Shown: in pieces, positions 7,545 to 15,722 of the stretch
Layout: each line of letters begins with the position of its first letter
Position numbering within the stretch: the stretch's first letter is position 1
NCBI GenBank assembly: GCA_015060625.1
Contig: SUYC01000024.1
Span: forward strand, 1 to 35,105
Reading direction: 5' to 3'
Source: Xylanibacter ruminicola
GTDB taxonomy: Bacteria > Bacteroidota > Bacteroidia > Bacteroidales > Bacteroidaceae
Length of the DNA stretch: 35,105 nucleotides
The notes under the pieces: model-generated
The model's input: only the letters and a program-made list of their open reading frames with translations
Told to the model about the DNA's origin: nothing
Database searches by the model: none
Program-made: the position numbers and the translations under genes

Positions 7545-10500
7545 TTAAATATCCAACTTCAAACCAAACGTAAACGAACGAACAGGAGGATTAGCATACT
7601 GCTCGGCGATAAACTCTGGATCCATACCTGTCCAACTGGTCCAAGTAAACAGGTTCTTGATGTTTACATAGGCCTCCACTCTACTGATGAAGAAGCTCTT
7701 GAGCAAGGTCTGAGGCACACGATAGCCAAAGGTCAAGTCGGCCAGTCGCAGATAGTCGGTCTTCTCATAGAAGAGAGAGCTCATGGGATTGACCGAGGTG
7801 TCGAGCGAGTTCTTGGGATAGTCGTTGGTTGGATTCTCTGGTGTCCAGAAATTCACCATCAGACGGTTCTGTCGGTACGACATCGTTGAGCAGTCATACA
7901 GTGCATTATTAGCTGTCTGTCCTAACTGAGCCGTCAGGAAGAAACTCAGATAGAAGTCTTTGTACGACAGGTTGTTCATCAATCCCATATTGATGGTTGG
8001 CTCAGTGCTGCCAATGATCTTACGGTCTTCTGTATTAATCACGCCATCGCCATTCAGGTCCTCATACTTCATATAGCCAGGAATAGAGAATGGATTGCGG
8101 CTGTCCTGTGCCCCCTCGGGATTGCTGGGATCTTCAATCTGCCACACGCCAATGAAATGATAGTCGAAGTTCACATTGATAGGCTGGCCGATGAACTTGC
8201 GTGAAGCCACATCGTCGATGGCATTGCCGTTCTCATCAAACAGACCTACATTCACTATCTCATTATGATAATGTGAGAGGTTCAATGTGGTTGACCATGA
8301 GAAATCCTTGGTGGCAATATTGTTCGAGGTGATCTGCCACTCCCAACCGTTACCTTTTGTCTTACCACGGTTCTCTGTGATGGTGCCCGTACCATTAATG
8401 GTAGGTATCGAACGGTCCAACAGCAGATTATTCGTTCTTGACCAGTACATATCGAAAGTAGAACGTATTCTACCATTCCAAAGGGCTACATCAATACCCG
8501 TATTAACAGAGGTTGTTGTCTCCCATCCCAGATTGGGCGAGGCCAGCTTTGATGGATAGAAGCCATAAGAAGCCGAGTGGTCATCCTTCAGATAGTTGAA
8601 GGTTGAGAGGTTGGGAAGAGTGGTATAAGCGCCGATAGCTTCGTTACCATTCTTACCCCACGACAATCTGTATTTCAGATTGCTGATCACCTGTCCGATA
8701 GGTTTGTCTTTAATAAATGACTCATTTGAGATATTCCAACCCATAGCCAGAGAAGGGAACACACCGAACTTGGTCTCTGAGCCGAATGCCGAATAGCCAT
8801 CACGACGCGCAGTCAGGGTCAGCAGGTAACGCTCATCATAAGAGTAGTTGATACGTCCCATCTGCGAGATATGATTCTCCTTGGTATAGTTCGAAGAGCC
8901 TGATGCCGTAGCAGCCTTACTCATCTGGTAATAATACATCACATCATTGGGGAATCCTTTTCCTTCCATGGTGTTCTGTTCATACTCATGACTCTGAGCA
9001 GAATAGAGGCCAGTCACGAACAAGCGATGCTTACCAAACTCGCGGTTATAGGTGATAATGTTCTCTATCAGCCAGTCTTCGGTATGCCAGTCATCTGTAT
9101 TGAGGGTACCATTTGTACGGGCACCATAATATGTATCCAAGCCCTGATACTGCTTCCAAGAGCTGTTGGCATAAGTAAAACCTGTGTTCAGCTTATAGCT
9201 CAGGCCCTTAATGAATGGGATACTGATGTCGATAGCATTGTTTGTGATCACCTTCACCCTGATATCCTTTGTCTTGTTGTTCAGGCTGCTCAATGGGTTC
9301 ACGGCAAACGCCTCGCTTGAGTCTTCCCATGAAGCGTTTGGAATGGTGCCATCGGCATTATATGCTTTTGTGATAGGTGGCATCTCGAAAGCACGCCAGA
9401 AAGAGGCACTGCTACCACTACGGTCATAGCGTCCCAGCTGGGTAGAGGTTGAGAACTTAAGCCATGAAGTGAACTGCTGGTCAAGATTGAAACGGATATT
9501 ATAGCGCTGGAATTCATTACCGATGGCAGTACCTTTATTCTTCACATAGTTGAGTGAAATAAAATAGCTGGTCTTTGAGGCGCCACCACGAAGCGACAGG
9601 TTATGCTGCTGTTTTACACCGGTGCGTGTCACCAGGTCGAGCCAGTCGTTAGACTCACCAGCCTCGTGCATAGCCAACTCAGTGGCAGTGAATGCACCCA
9701 TCCAAGGTGTGGGGTTGTCGGCTGTAGGAGTGGTGGTATTAGCCAGTCGCAGCGCCTCCTCCTTATACTTCCAGAACTCATCTCCATCCATCAGATTAGG
9801 GAGATTGATAGGCTTGTCAAGTACCAGATAGGTATTATACGATACCGTCAGTCTGCCGGCATCACCACGCTTCGAAGTGACAAGAATCACACCATTGGCA
9901 CCACGGGCTCCATAGATGGCTGCCGAAGAGGCATCTTTAAGAATCTCTATCGACTCGATATCATTTGGGTTGATTTCCGACCAAGGACCATCAAAAGGCA
10001 CACCGTCAAGAATGATGAGCGGCTTACTGTCGGCAGTAATAGACTTGGTTCCACGGATACGGGTGGTCGTAGAAGAACCTTCGGCATCACTACCTGTAAG
10101 AGTGACATTCAGTCCAGGCACCATACCTTGCAACGACTGGATGATATTAGGTTGCGGACGGCCCTCCAGACTCTTTGAATTGATAGAGGCGACAGAACCT
10201 GTCAAGTCCGACTTTTTCTGCACACCATAGCCTACCACAACCACCTCGTCCATCAGTTTCGAATCCTCCTGAAGGGTGATCTTAAGGTCTCTTGAAGCGC
10301 GCAGTTCTTGCGTCTTATAGCCGATATAGGTGATACGCAGCATCGCTCCTTCTGACACTTTCATGGTGAAACCACCATCCATGTCACTCAACGTACCATT
10401 GCTGGTGCCCATCTCTATGATAGTAGCTCCGATAACGGGTTCGCCAGCGGCATCCTTCACAAGGCCTGATACCTGAAAATTAGCGGATGGCTTTTGTTGG

Positions 10501-10799
10501 TTCGTCGCATTAGCTTTCTTCTTTATAATGATATTCTTTCCATGAATCTCGTAAGTAACTGGCTGTCCTGCAAGGATCTGACTCACGGCTTGCTTCAAGT
10601 CAGATGCTGCGACAGTCACTTTTTTCTCAGTATCAATGTCGCTTTTCTCATACACAAAAGAATAGTTACTCTTCTGTTTCAGTTCTGTCATGGCCTTTTT
10701 TACCGTGACGTTGTTCAACTTCAATTGCAGTGCCTGTGCCATGCCGCTAAGGGCAATTGACAAAAGGAATGCCATTGACAATAGCTTTTTGTTGTTCAT
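7545..10799 (-). CDS. SusC/RagA TonB-dependent receptor with STN domain
   Basis: This outer-membrane importer has 1084 residues. In order: signal peptide (1-22), STN domain (about 24-93), carboxypeptidase-D-like regulatory domain (108-178), the conserved DEVVVVGYG stretch (184-192), plug (195-310) and a 22-strand barrel to the end. The STN domain is the signalling module that contacts a FecR-type anti-sigma factor in the periplasm. The fecR-like gene and an ECF sigma gene lie immediately upstream, so cargo binding probably induces the operon. It heads the run susC-susD-dcuC-iadA-M14. No TAnnTTTG element was found on its strand in the 219-bp upstream gap, which fits transcription by the ECF sigma factor. 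Confidence 0.95.
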   Translation of the reverse strand: MNNKKLLSMAFLLSIALSGMAQALQLKLNNVTVKKAMTELKQKSNYSFVYEKSDIDTEKKVTVAASDLKQAVSQILAGQPVTYEIHGKNIIIKKKANATNQQKPSANFQVSGLVKDAAGEPVIGATIIEMGTSNGTLSDMDGGFTMKVSEGAMLRITYIGYKTQELRASRDLKITLQEDSKLMDEVVVVGYGVQKKSDLTGSVASINSKSLEGRPQPNIIQSLQGMVPGLNVTLTGSDAEGSSTTTRIRGTKSITADSKPLIILDGVPFDGPWSEINPNDIESIEILKDASSAAIYGARGANGVILVTSKRGDAGRLTVSYNTYLVLDKPINLPNLMDGDEFWKYKEEALRLANTTTPTADNPTPWMGAFTATELAMHEAGESNDWLDLVTRTGVKQQHNLSLRGGASKTSYFISLNYVKNKGTAIGNEFQRYNIRFNLDQQFTSWLKFSTSTQLGRYDRSGSSASFWRAFEMPPITKAYNADGTIPNASWEDSSEAFAVNPLSSLNNKTKDIRVKVITNNAIDISIPFIKGLSYKLNTGFTYANSSWKQYQGLDTYYGARTNGTLNTDDWHTEDWLIENIITYNREFGKHRLFVTGLYSAQSHEYEQNTMEGKGFPNDVMYYYQMSKAATASGSSNYTKENHISQMGRINYSYDERYLLTLTARRDGYSAFGSETKFGVFPSLAMGWNISNESFIKDKPIGQVISNLKYRLSWGKNGNEAIGAYTTLPNLSTFNYLKDDHSASYGFYPSKLASPNLGWETTTSVNTGIDVALWNGRIRSTFDMYWSRTNNLLLDRSIPTINGTGTITENRGKTKGNGWEWQITSNNIATKDFSWSTTLNLSHYHNEIVNVGLFDENGNAIDDVASRKFIGQPINVNFDYHFIGVWQIEDPSNPEGAQDSRNPFSIPGYMKYEDLNGDGVINTEDRKIIGSTEPTINMGLMNNLSYKDFYLSFFLTAQLGQTANNALYDCSTMSYRQNRLMVNFWTPENPTNDYPKNSLDTSVNPMSSLFYEKTDYLRLADLTFGYRVPQTLLKSFFISRVEAYVNIKNLFTWTSWTGMDPEFIAEQYANPPVRSFTFGLKLDI

Positions 10800-10837
10800 T
10801 ACTAATTGTTAATTAAATCATTTAAAAATTGTTTTTA

Positions 10838-10869
10838 GTTGCATATCTGAAGAAAAAAGCCTATCTTTG
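10838..10869 (+). promoter_or_regulatory. Promoter antisense to the susC leader
   Basis: GTTG (10838-10841), a 20-bp spacer and TATCTTTG (10862-10869) match the Bacteroidota promoter with one mismatch in the -33 box. It points away from susC, into the fecR-susC gap, where no coding frame exists. Predicted transcription start is about 10872-10877. Confidence 0.6.
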
Positions 10870-10871
10870 CA

Positions 10872-10950
10872 ATCTCCTTCAGACTCTCCTTGGGTTTTAG
10901 GGAGGCTTATTCAAGCAGAGAGACCTCGCACGTCTTTCTGCTTTCTTGAT
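10872..10950 (+). ncRNA. Candidate cis-antisense small RNA (~78 nt)
   Basis: A promoter at 10838-10869 would start an RNA that ends at a strong hairpin: AGCAGAGAGAC (10914-10924) pairs throughout with GTCTTTCTGCT (10932-10942) with one G-U pair, followed by the T-rich tail TTTCTTGATT. A weaker CTCC/GGAG hairpin lies at 10886-10904. The RNA would be antisense to the untranslated leader of the minus-strand susC mRNA. In Bacteroides, PULs with sigma/anti-sigma control often carry short cis-antisense RNAs of this size and position, such as DonS in B. fragilis, which repress the susC-like gene. Position, size and context agree; expression is not shown. Confidence 0.55.
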
Positions 10951-11018
10951 TATACCTCACTATTCAATTCAAATGTTCTGTTTCTGTTCATTGGCAATAC
11001 GTTTTTTGAGTTAATAAT

Positions 11019-11915
11019 TTAATATAATGTAATCTCTTGATCTTTCTGGACGAATCTTATCTTCCCTGTAGCAGCCAGGGCATCGAGCACCTCACGCAGA
11101 CTCTGTTCCTGACGGATGAACGTACCATAGAAATGTAGATTATACAACGAAGGTGTCTTTACTATTATCCGCACATTGTAACAGCGTTCAAGGTCATTGA
11201 CGATATCACGCAGCGACTCACCGTCGAACACCAGGATACCATTTGTCCACTGAATGGCATTAGCCACTTCATAATCGTCAACACGGATACGCCCCGTCTC
11301 CTTATTCACGGTAGCACGCTGACCAGGAGTCAGCACCCGCTCTGTCGTAGCCTTCCTCGTACTGCACATCGACACACGACCCTCAGCCAGCGAGACGCTG
11401 GCCTCAGCATCGCTCGGGTAATCCCGGACATTAAACTTGGTGCCAAGCACCTTCACCCGAACATTCCCCGACTCGACACTGAAAGGCAGCTGCTCATTGT
11501 GGGCAACTTCGAAATAGCCCTCACCTTCTAACCTAACTAATCTAACAGTATAACCAAATGTCTGTGAATACGATATCTTTGAACCTGCGTTTAGCCACAC
11601 CTTCGTACCATCAGGAAGCACCATTTCGGAACGGGAGCCTTGAGGGGCTTCAACCACAATTTCACCAAGTGAAGCCTCCAGCTGACTCTGACCTCCTTTG
11701 TACGAGAAGAAACCTACGGCTATCACCGCCACTACGGCTGCGGCATACCTCAGCCAACCAAGACGGCGCTTGGACTCCTTGGGCTGGAACTGAGCATCAG
11801 CCACCCGCTGTCTGAAAGCGGCAAAGGCGGCATCCTTGTCGTACTTGGCCAGTTCTGCTTCGCTAACAGAAGAGAACCAGATTTCTTCCTCGATATGCGT
11901 TTTGTTGTCTATCAT
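11019..11915 (-). CDS. FecR-family anti-sigma factor
   Basis: A 298-residue inner-membrane regulator. Residues 1-68 form a cytoplasmic head that should hold the ECF sigma factor, then comes one membrane helix (LRYAAAVVAVIAVGFF). The periplasmic FecR domain follows (about 95-195, with GSRSEMVLPDGTKVWLNAGS), and a C-terminal DUF4974-type domain (about 225-298) should dock on the STN domain of the SusC. It lies between the sigma gene (76-nt gap with a hairpin) and susC (219-nt gap). By analogy with FecR systems, ligand passage through SusC releases the sigma factor. Confidence 0.93.
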   Translation of the reverse strand: MIDNKTHIEEEIWFSSVSEAELAKYDKDAAFAAFRQRVADAQFQPKESKRRLGWLRYAAAVVAVIAVGFFSYKGGQSQLEASLGEIVVEAPQGSRSEMVLPDGTKVWLNAGSKISYSQTFGYTVRLVRLEGEGYFEVAHNEQLPFSVESGNVRVKVLGTKFNVRDYPSDAEASVSLAEGRVSMCSTRKATTERVLTPGQRATVNKETGRIRVDDYEVANAIQWTNGILVFDGESLRDIVNDLERCYNVRIIVKTPSLYNLHFYGTFIRQEQSLREVLDALAATGKIRFVQKDQEITLY

Positions 11916-11942
11916 TTCGACCGTTTGTTATTGTATTGACGA

Positions 11943-11978
11943 TAAAAAAAGTTCTGAGGGTAGTCAGAACTCACTTTT
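11943..11978 (-). terminator. Terminator or attenuator between sigma and fecR
   Basis: A perfect 8-bp stem, AGTTCTGA (11950-11957) with TCAGAACT (11964-11971) and a 6-nt loop, is followed on the minus strand by seven U residues (11949-11943). A T-run also flanks it on the other strand (11975-11981), so it could work both ways. It sits directly after the sigma gene and should limit read-through into fecR. Confidence 0.75.
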
Positions 11979-11991
11979 TTTCTAAAAAATT

Positions 11992-12579
11992 TTATTGCAG
12001 CTGTTCTAACAGCAGTACGATAGCAGCTGTCAGATATTTGCCCAGCTCTTCGTGGAGCAAGGTCAGAGCGCGCTTGATATGATACTTCACAGTATTCACC
12101 GAGATATTCAGTTCACGAGCTATCTCCTCATATTTCTTTTCTTCAAAACGACTCATGCGGAACACCCGGCCACATTCCTCTGGCAGGTTATCAATGGCTT
12201 GCATGATTTCGCCTTCCAGTTCTTGTTCCAACAGGCGGCCTAATGGATAGTCGTCACCTTTTATATAATTAAGCACAGGGAAATCCTGAAGTGCAGTCAA
12301 CTCTTTCTGGTGATACTGCGACTTCAGATAGTCCATACAACGATGCTTCACACTCTGCAACAGGTAGCTACGCAAATTGTTATTAATCTCCAACGACTCC
12401 CGAATCTCCCACAGATGAAAGATCACATCACCCACGATTGTTTCTGCCAGGAAGTCGTCTTTTACATATTGGGCAGCCACATGACACAGTATCTGATAAT
12501 GCTGTTCATACAGAAATTTGTATGCCCTTTCATTACCTTTCTTCAATTGTTCAACAATCAGCGATTCGGTCTGCTCCAT
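11992..12579 (-). CDS. ECF RNA polymerase sigma factor (FecI-like)
   Basis: This 195-residue ECF sigma factor has region 2 (about 13-85, including YLLQSVKHRCMDYLKSQ) and region 4 (about 130-180) with the helix-turn-helix KKYEEIARELNISVNTVKYH. It is paired with the FecR-like anti-sigma gene downstream and should drive the STN-SusC operon. A hydrophobic tail (TAAIVLLLEQ) at the C-terminus is common in Bacteroidales FecI-type sigma factors. The gene has its own housekeeping-type promoter at 12639-12669. Confidence 0.93.
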   Translation of the reverse strand: MEQTESLIVEQLKKGNERAYKFLYEQHYQILCHVAAQYVKDDFLAETIVGDVIFHLWEIRESLEINNNLRSYLLQSVKHRCMDYLKSQYHQKELTALQDFPVLNYIKGDDYPLGRLLEQELEGEIMQAIDNLPEECGRVFRMSRFEEKKYEEIARELNISVNTVKYHIKRALTLLHEELGKYLTAAIVLLLEQLQ

Positions 12580-12638
12580 GACAGTAGTTTTCTACAGTTT
12601 TTCCTATTATGTTGGTAAATATGCCACAAACATCGCTG

Positions 12639-12669
12639 CAAAGGTACACACTAATTATCAATTTACAAA
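12639..12669 (-). promoter_or_regulatory. Promoter of the ECF sigma gene
   Basis: Read on the minus strand: TTTG (12669-12666), a 19-bp spacer and TACCTTTG (12646-12639). Both boxes match the Bacteroidota consensus exactly. The start of transcription falls near 12632, giving a leader of about 53 nt. Confidence 0.75.
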
Positions 12670-12686
12670 ATATAAAAGCAAAAAAA

Positions 12687-13235
12687 CTACTTTTTCTCAG
12701 TTGTTTTCAGGGCATCCCATTTGGCTTCGTATTCCTGCTCTTTTTGGCGGACTGCCTTCAGGGCTTTCTTTCGGCGCTGTTTGGCCTCGATGGCTGGGGC
12801 TACGGTCTTTTCGAATAGCCAGGCCATGATTGCTAGCACGTTGGGACCGGCTGGTACGACTTGTGGCAACGGCACCTCTTTGGGTGTGACAGGCATCATG
12901 ATGCCAGCCATCATCGATTTACGACGGTCCTGACCATACACCACCACCTCGTCAATGGCATGCAACGCGGGGATGAGATAGATGGTATCGCCATGCAGCT
13001 CGTTGGCCAACACATAGCGATGCTGGAACCTGGGATGACTGAGACTGATGCGCTTAAAACTGTCGGGCACCTCTATCTCGCCACTCCATGGGGTAACCAT
13101 CTCGTCACCATTATCAACACGCACCTTGATATCGCGTTGCGGCACCTTCGTGCCCAAGCTGGCCACCACCAGTTTGCGCTGTGCTAACACCCCAGAACAC
13201 CACAGGATAAGCAATATACTTAAATACAGTTTCAT
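12687..13235 (-). CDS. Secreted hypothetical protein with SusC-like N-terminus
   Basis: A 182-residue exported protein with a signal peptide (1-19, ending VLAQ). Residues 20-92 look like a small carboxypeptidase-D-type beta-sandwich, followed by DEVVVYG (95-101), the stretch that in SusC proteins links this domain to the plug. Instead of plug and barrel, the protein ends in a charged helix (about 150-182, rich in Lys, Arg, Glu and Ala). It may be a free periplasmic adaptor or an old SusC fragment that gained its own role. No function is assigned. It has its own promoter and a long T-run after its stop, but no clear terminator hairpin. Confidence 0.75.
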   Translation of the reverse strand: MKLYLSILLILWCSGVLAQRKLVVASLGTKVPQRDIKVRVDNGDEMVTPWSGEIEVPDSFKRISLSHPRFQHRYVLANELHGDTIYLIPALHAIDEVVVYGQDRRKSMMAGIMMPVTPKEVPLPQVVPAGPNVLAIMAWLFEKTVAPAIEAKQRRKKALKAVRQKEQEYEAKWDALKTTEKK

Positions 13236-13259
13236 TATTTAGCCTTTTCAATACGGCTG

Positions 13260-13292
13260 CAAATGTAGCACTTTTCTGCATATCTTTCCAAA
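13260..13292 (-). promoter_or_regulatory. Promoter of the secreted hypothetical gene
   Basis: On the minus strand, TTTG (13292-13289), a 21-bp spacer and TACATTTG (13267-13260) match the Bacteroidota consensus exactly. The leader before the ATG at 13235 would be about 18 nt. Confidence 0.7.
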
Positions 13293-13361
13293 ATGAAATA
13301 TTATATTATCTTACAGATATAAAAAATAATGTAACATTAAGTCTTTTTGAATTAAAATATG

Positions 13362-13369
13362 TATCTTTG
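13362..13369 (+). promoter_or_regulatory. -7 element of the KDG kinase gene
   Basis: TATCTTTG matches the -7 box. No good TTTG is found 19-21 bp upstream. Predicted transcription start is near 13376, so the in-frame TTG at 13367 cannot be the start codon and the ATG at 13397 is preferred. Confidence 0.55.
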
Positions 13370-13396
13370 CAGCGAAGTTTACAGATAATTACCAAC

Positions 13397-14419
13397 ATGA
13401 ATAGAAAGAAAATTGTAACTTTCGGCGAGTTGTTGCTCAGGTTTTCGAAGCCCGGGCAGCTGCGATTAACTCAGGGCGACCTGTTTACCAGTAAATATGG
13501 TGGTAGCGAGGCTAACGTGGCCGTATCATTAGCTACCCAAGGCGAAGATGTAACCTATATCACCCGACTGCCCGACACGCCAGTGGGCCACGCAGGTGCC
13601 ATGAGTCTGGCCGAGCTGGGTGTAGATACCAGTCGCGTGCTTTATGGCGGACAGCGCATAGGTACCTACTACTTTGAGCCTGCTGCCGGCATGCGTGCTG
13701 CCAAGGTGATCTACGACCGTAACGGCTCGGCTTATTCCGACCTGAAACCAGGCATGATTCCCTGGCGCGAGATACTGAAAGATTGTAACTACTTCCATGT
13801 GTCGGGCATCACGGCTGCCATCTCACAACAGGCTGCCGACGCCACCTTCGAGGCTCTCGACGTGGCCGACGAGTTAGGTATTACTGTCTGCTTCGACATC
13901 AACTACCGTAAGAACCTGTGGAAGTACGAAGGTGCTGAGCCACGTAAAACCCTGAGCCGCATGCTGTCGCGATGCGACATGATGTTTGGCGACGCCATCG
14001 AGTTCGACTGGCTGTCGCAGCATCCACAGCCACCATTCACGGCCACCGACTCCAACTTCACCATGCAGATGAAAGAGTATGGCGAGTGGTTCGACGAGCT
14101 GCATGCCGCCTATCCCAGAGTTAAACACTGGATGATGGGTATGCGTAATATCGTGAGCTCCAACCATCACACCCTGACAGCCCTGCTTTACACCGATGGC
14201 ACACTGCTGCAGGCACCTATCATGGATATCCCTGATGTGGTAGAGCCGGTAGGTGTGGGCGATGCCTTTATGGGTGGTTGGCTGCATGCCATCAGTCTGT
14301 TTCCCGACGACATGCAGAAGCAGTTGAACTACTCATTGGCTGCCGCGGCCCTCAAGAACACCATCCCAGGCGATTTCAACCTCTCGACCGAAAAAGAGAT
14401 TCTGGATGTAAGAATTTAA
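13397..14419 (+). CDS. kdgK: PfkB-family sugar kinase, probable KDG kinase
   Basis: A 340-residue ribokinase/PfkB-fold kinase. The N-terminus (TFGELLLRF then GGSEANVAVSLA) and the GVGDAF phosphate-loop motif (starting at residue 286) identify the family. The overall pattern, with YYFEPAAGMRAAKVIYDR near residues 93-110 and CFDINYRKNLW near 160, fits 2-dehydro-3-deoxygluconokinase, which phosphorylates KDG to KDPG in uronate breakdown. Bacteroidales usually place it beside a KDPG aldolase gene, but none is adjacent here. The start is the ATG at 13397. A lipoprotein and sigma factor gene follow on the same strand after 70 nt. Confidence 0.85.
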   Translation: MNRKKIVTFGELLLRFSKPGQLRLTQGDLFTSKYGGSEANVAVSLATQGEDVTYITRLPDTPVGHAGAMSLAELGVDTSRVLYGGQRIGTYYFEPAAGMRAAKVIYDRNGSAYSDLKPGMIPWREILKDCNYFHVSGITAAISQQAADATFEALDVADELGITVCFDINYRKNLWKYEGAEPRKTLSRMLSRCDMMFGDAIEFDWLSQHPQPPFTATDSNFTMQMKEYGEWFDELHAAYPRVKHWMMGMRNIVSSNHHTLTALLYTDGTLLQAPIMDIPDVVEPVGVGDAFMGGWLHAISLFPDDMQKQLNYSLAAAALKNTIPGDFNLSTEKEILDVRI

Positions 14420-14489
14420 CATTTCTTGATGCAGTATTTGGCCTTCTTCATCGTTTAAAGGATAAAGAAGCAATTAAACGTGTACAATT

Positions 14490-15176
14490 ATGAAGAGAAT
14501 ATTACCTTTTTTCATCGTGTTAGCCACGCTGATGTCATGCAGTATCAGTGAAGATAAGCTCGACATTGGCAATCCACAGCTGGAGCCAAGTAACCAACCG
14601 GCGCTCGACTACACCTTCAAAGGGGTATGGACTGTTGACGACATCAAGGGCAACGAAACCTATGCACGCACTGTTATCGATTTTAAGGGTAGTAACTATG
14701 TAGCCTGCGAGACATTTCCCTTCGCTGCTATTATGGAGCAACTGCTCCCTGAGGTAAAAGTAGCCAAGATTAGTGATAGCGCCCCATCCAGCTCGACACC
14801 GACGCCCGAAGAAGAGCTCTGGATACAGACGCTGATGGACCACGGCAGCGACCGCTGTTTGGAGGCAAACCTGGGTGTGCCTTATCGCTGCATCGGCCTC
14901 TCAGAGCAGTCGATCTATCTGGAGATGATGCCCAACGTGACCTATGGCACACTCTACCTGCCGTTTATCGTAACCAAGGACGACGGCAAGCTGATGGCAG
15001 TGGTGCTGACAGTAGCCCCTACCCAATCTACCGCCCTGCTGGACCGAACAGGCGCATCATTCTCAAGCCGACTGACGGTGACACAGATAGAGACCATCAT
15101 CAATGGCCAGTCGGAAACCAGGACGCTGAATCCCACCATGCAACTCAACTTCACCAGTATCGAAAGAGTCAAGTAA
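14490..15176 (+). CDS. Lipoprotein of unknown function
   Basis: A 228-residue lipoprotein with a lipid-attachment Cys17 (ATLMSC). The rest is predicted beta-rich and has no motif I recognise: a TFKGVWTVDD segment near 43-52 resembles openings of small calycin-like or DUF4840-type lipoproteins, but this is weak. It ends six bases before the ECF sigma gene and is likely co-transcribed with it and the dual-membrane protein. An envelope-linked role under, or sensed by, that sigma system is an inference from position only. Confidence 0.75.
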   Translation: MKRILPFFIVLATLMSCSISEDKLDIGNPQLEPSNQPALDYTFKGVWTVDDIKGNETYARTVIDFKGSNYVACETFPFAAIMEQLLPEVKVAKISDSAPSSSTPTPEEELWIQTLMDHGSDRCLEANLGVPYRCIGLSEQSIYLEMMPNVTYGTLYLPFIVTKDDGKLMAVVLTVAPTQSTALLDRTGASFSSRLTVTQIETIINGQSETRTLNPTMQLNFTSIERVK

Positions 15177-15182
15177 CAAGAA

Positions 15183-15722
15183 GTGGAGAACGAACAGCAA
15201 CTGCTTTCAGCCATCAACCAAGGCGATCGTGCTGCCATGAAGCAACTCTACGAACGCTACAAGGGTTATGCCATGTCAATCGGACTAAGGTATATACCCG
15301 AAGTGAGCGATGTGGAGGACGTGGTGCAGGATAGCTTTGTCAACATTCTGACCTCTATCGGCAAGTTCTGCTACCGGGGCGAGGGGTCGCTGAAAGGGTG
15401 GATAGGCAGGATTGTTGCTAATAGGGCGCTGGATTTCGTGAAACAGCATGAGCGCATCACGTTCACCACCGCCATCCCGGATACGCAGGACGAAGAACCG
15501 GAGATAGAACGGATACCGCCCGACGTGCTGACAGCGATGATAGCCCAACTGCCTTCGGGCTACAGAATGGTGCTGAACCTATATGTGTTCGAGCATTGCT
15601 CTCATCGCGAAATCGCCCAGAAGTTGGGCATCAAAGAGAGTTCATCTTCCTCACAACTATCGAGAGCACGACAGCTACTCACCCACATGATAACAGATTA
15701 CATCAAACAACACGAGATATGA
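15183..15722 (+). CDS. ECF RNA polymerase sigma factor (Das-like)
   Basis: A 179-residue ECF sigma factor. Region 2 spans about 20-90 (DVEDVVQDSFVNIL, then GWIGRIVANRALDFVKQ), and region 4 spans about 118-170 with the helix-turn-helix HREIAQKLGIKESSSSSQLSRARQ. The GTG at 15183 is chosen as start because the next in-frame ATG would remove most of the first helix. The stop overlaps the following gene by four bases (ATGA). Pairing with a protein that has a cytoplasmic head and an outer-membrane barrel, rather than with FecR, resembles the Das/Dma systems of Bacteroides. Confidence 0.9.
   Translation: MENEQQLLSAINQGDRAAMKQLYERYKGYAMSIGLRYIPEVSDVEDVVQDSFVNILTSIGKFCYRGEGSLKGWIGRIVANRALDFVKQHERITFTTAIPDTQDEEPEIERIPPDVLTAMIAQLPSGYRMVLNLYVFEHCSHREIAQKLGIKESSSSSQLSRARQLLTHMITDYIKQHEI

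Noticed and set aside
10914..10942. Terminator of fecR on the minus strand
   Set aside because: On the minus strand the stem is followed by TGAATAAGCC, not a U-run. The T-rich tail is on the plus strand, which fits the antisense RNA.
13367..13396. Upstream TTG start of the KDG kinase
   Set aside because: The codon overlaps the -7 promoter box, so it cannot be in the mRNA; ATG 13397 begins the family N-terminus.
15596..15718. N-terminal extension of the Dma-like protein
   Set aside because: It lies inside the sigma gene in another frame. The ATG at 15719 gives the usual 4-bp overlap and a normal anti-sigma head.
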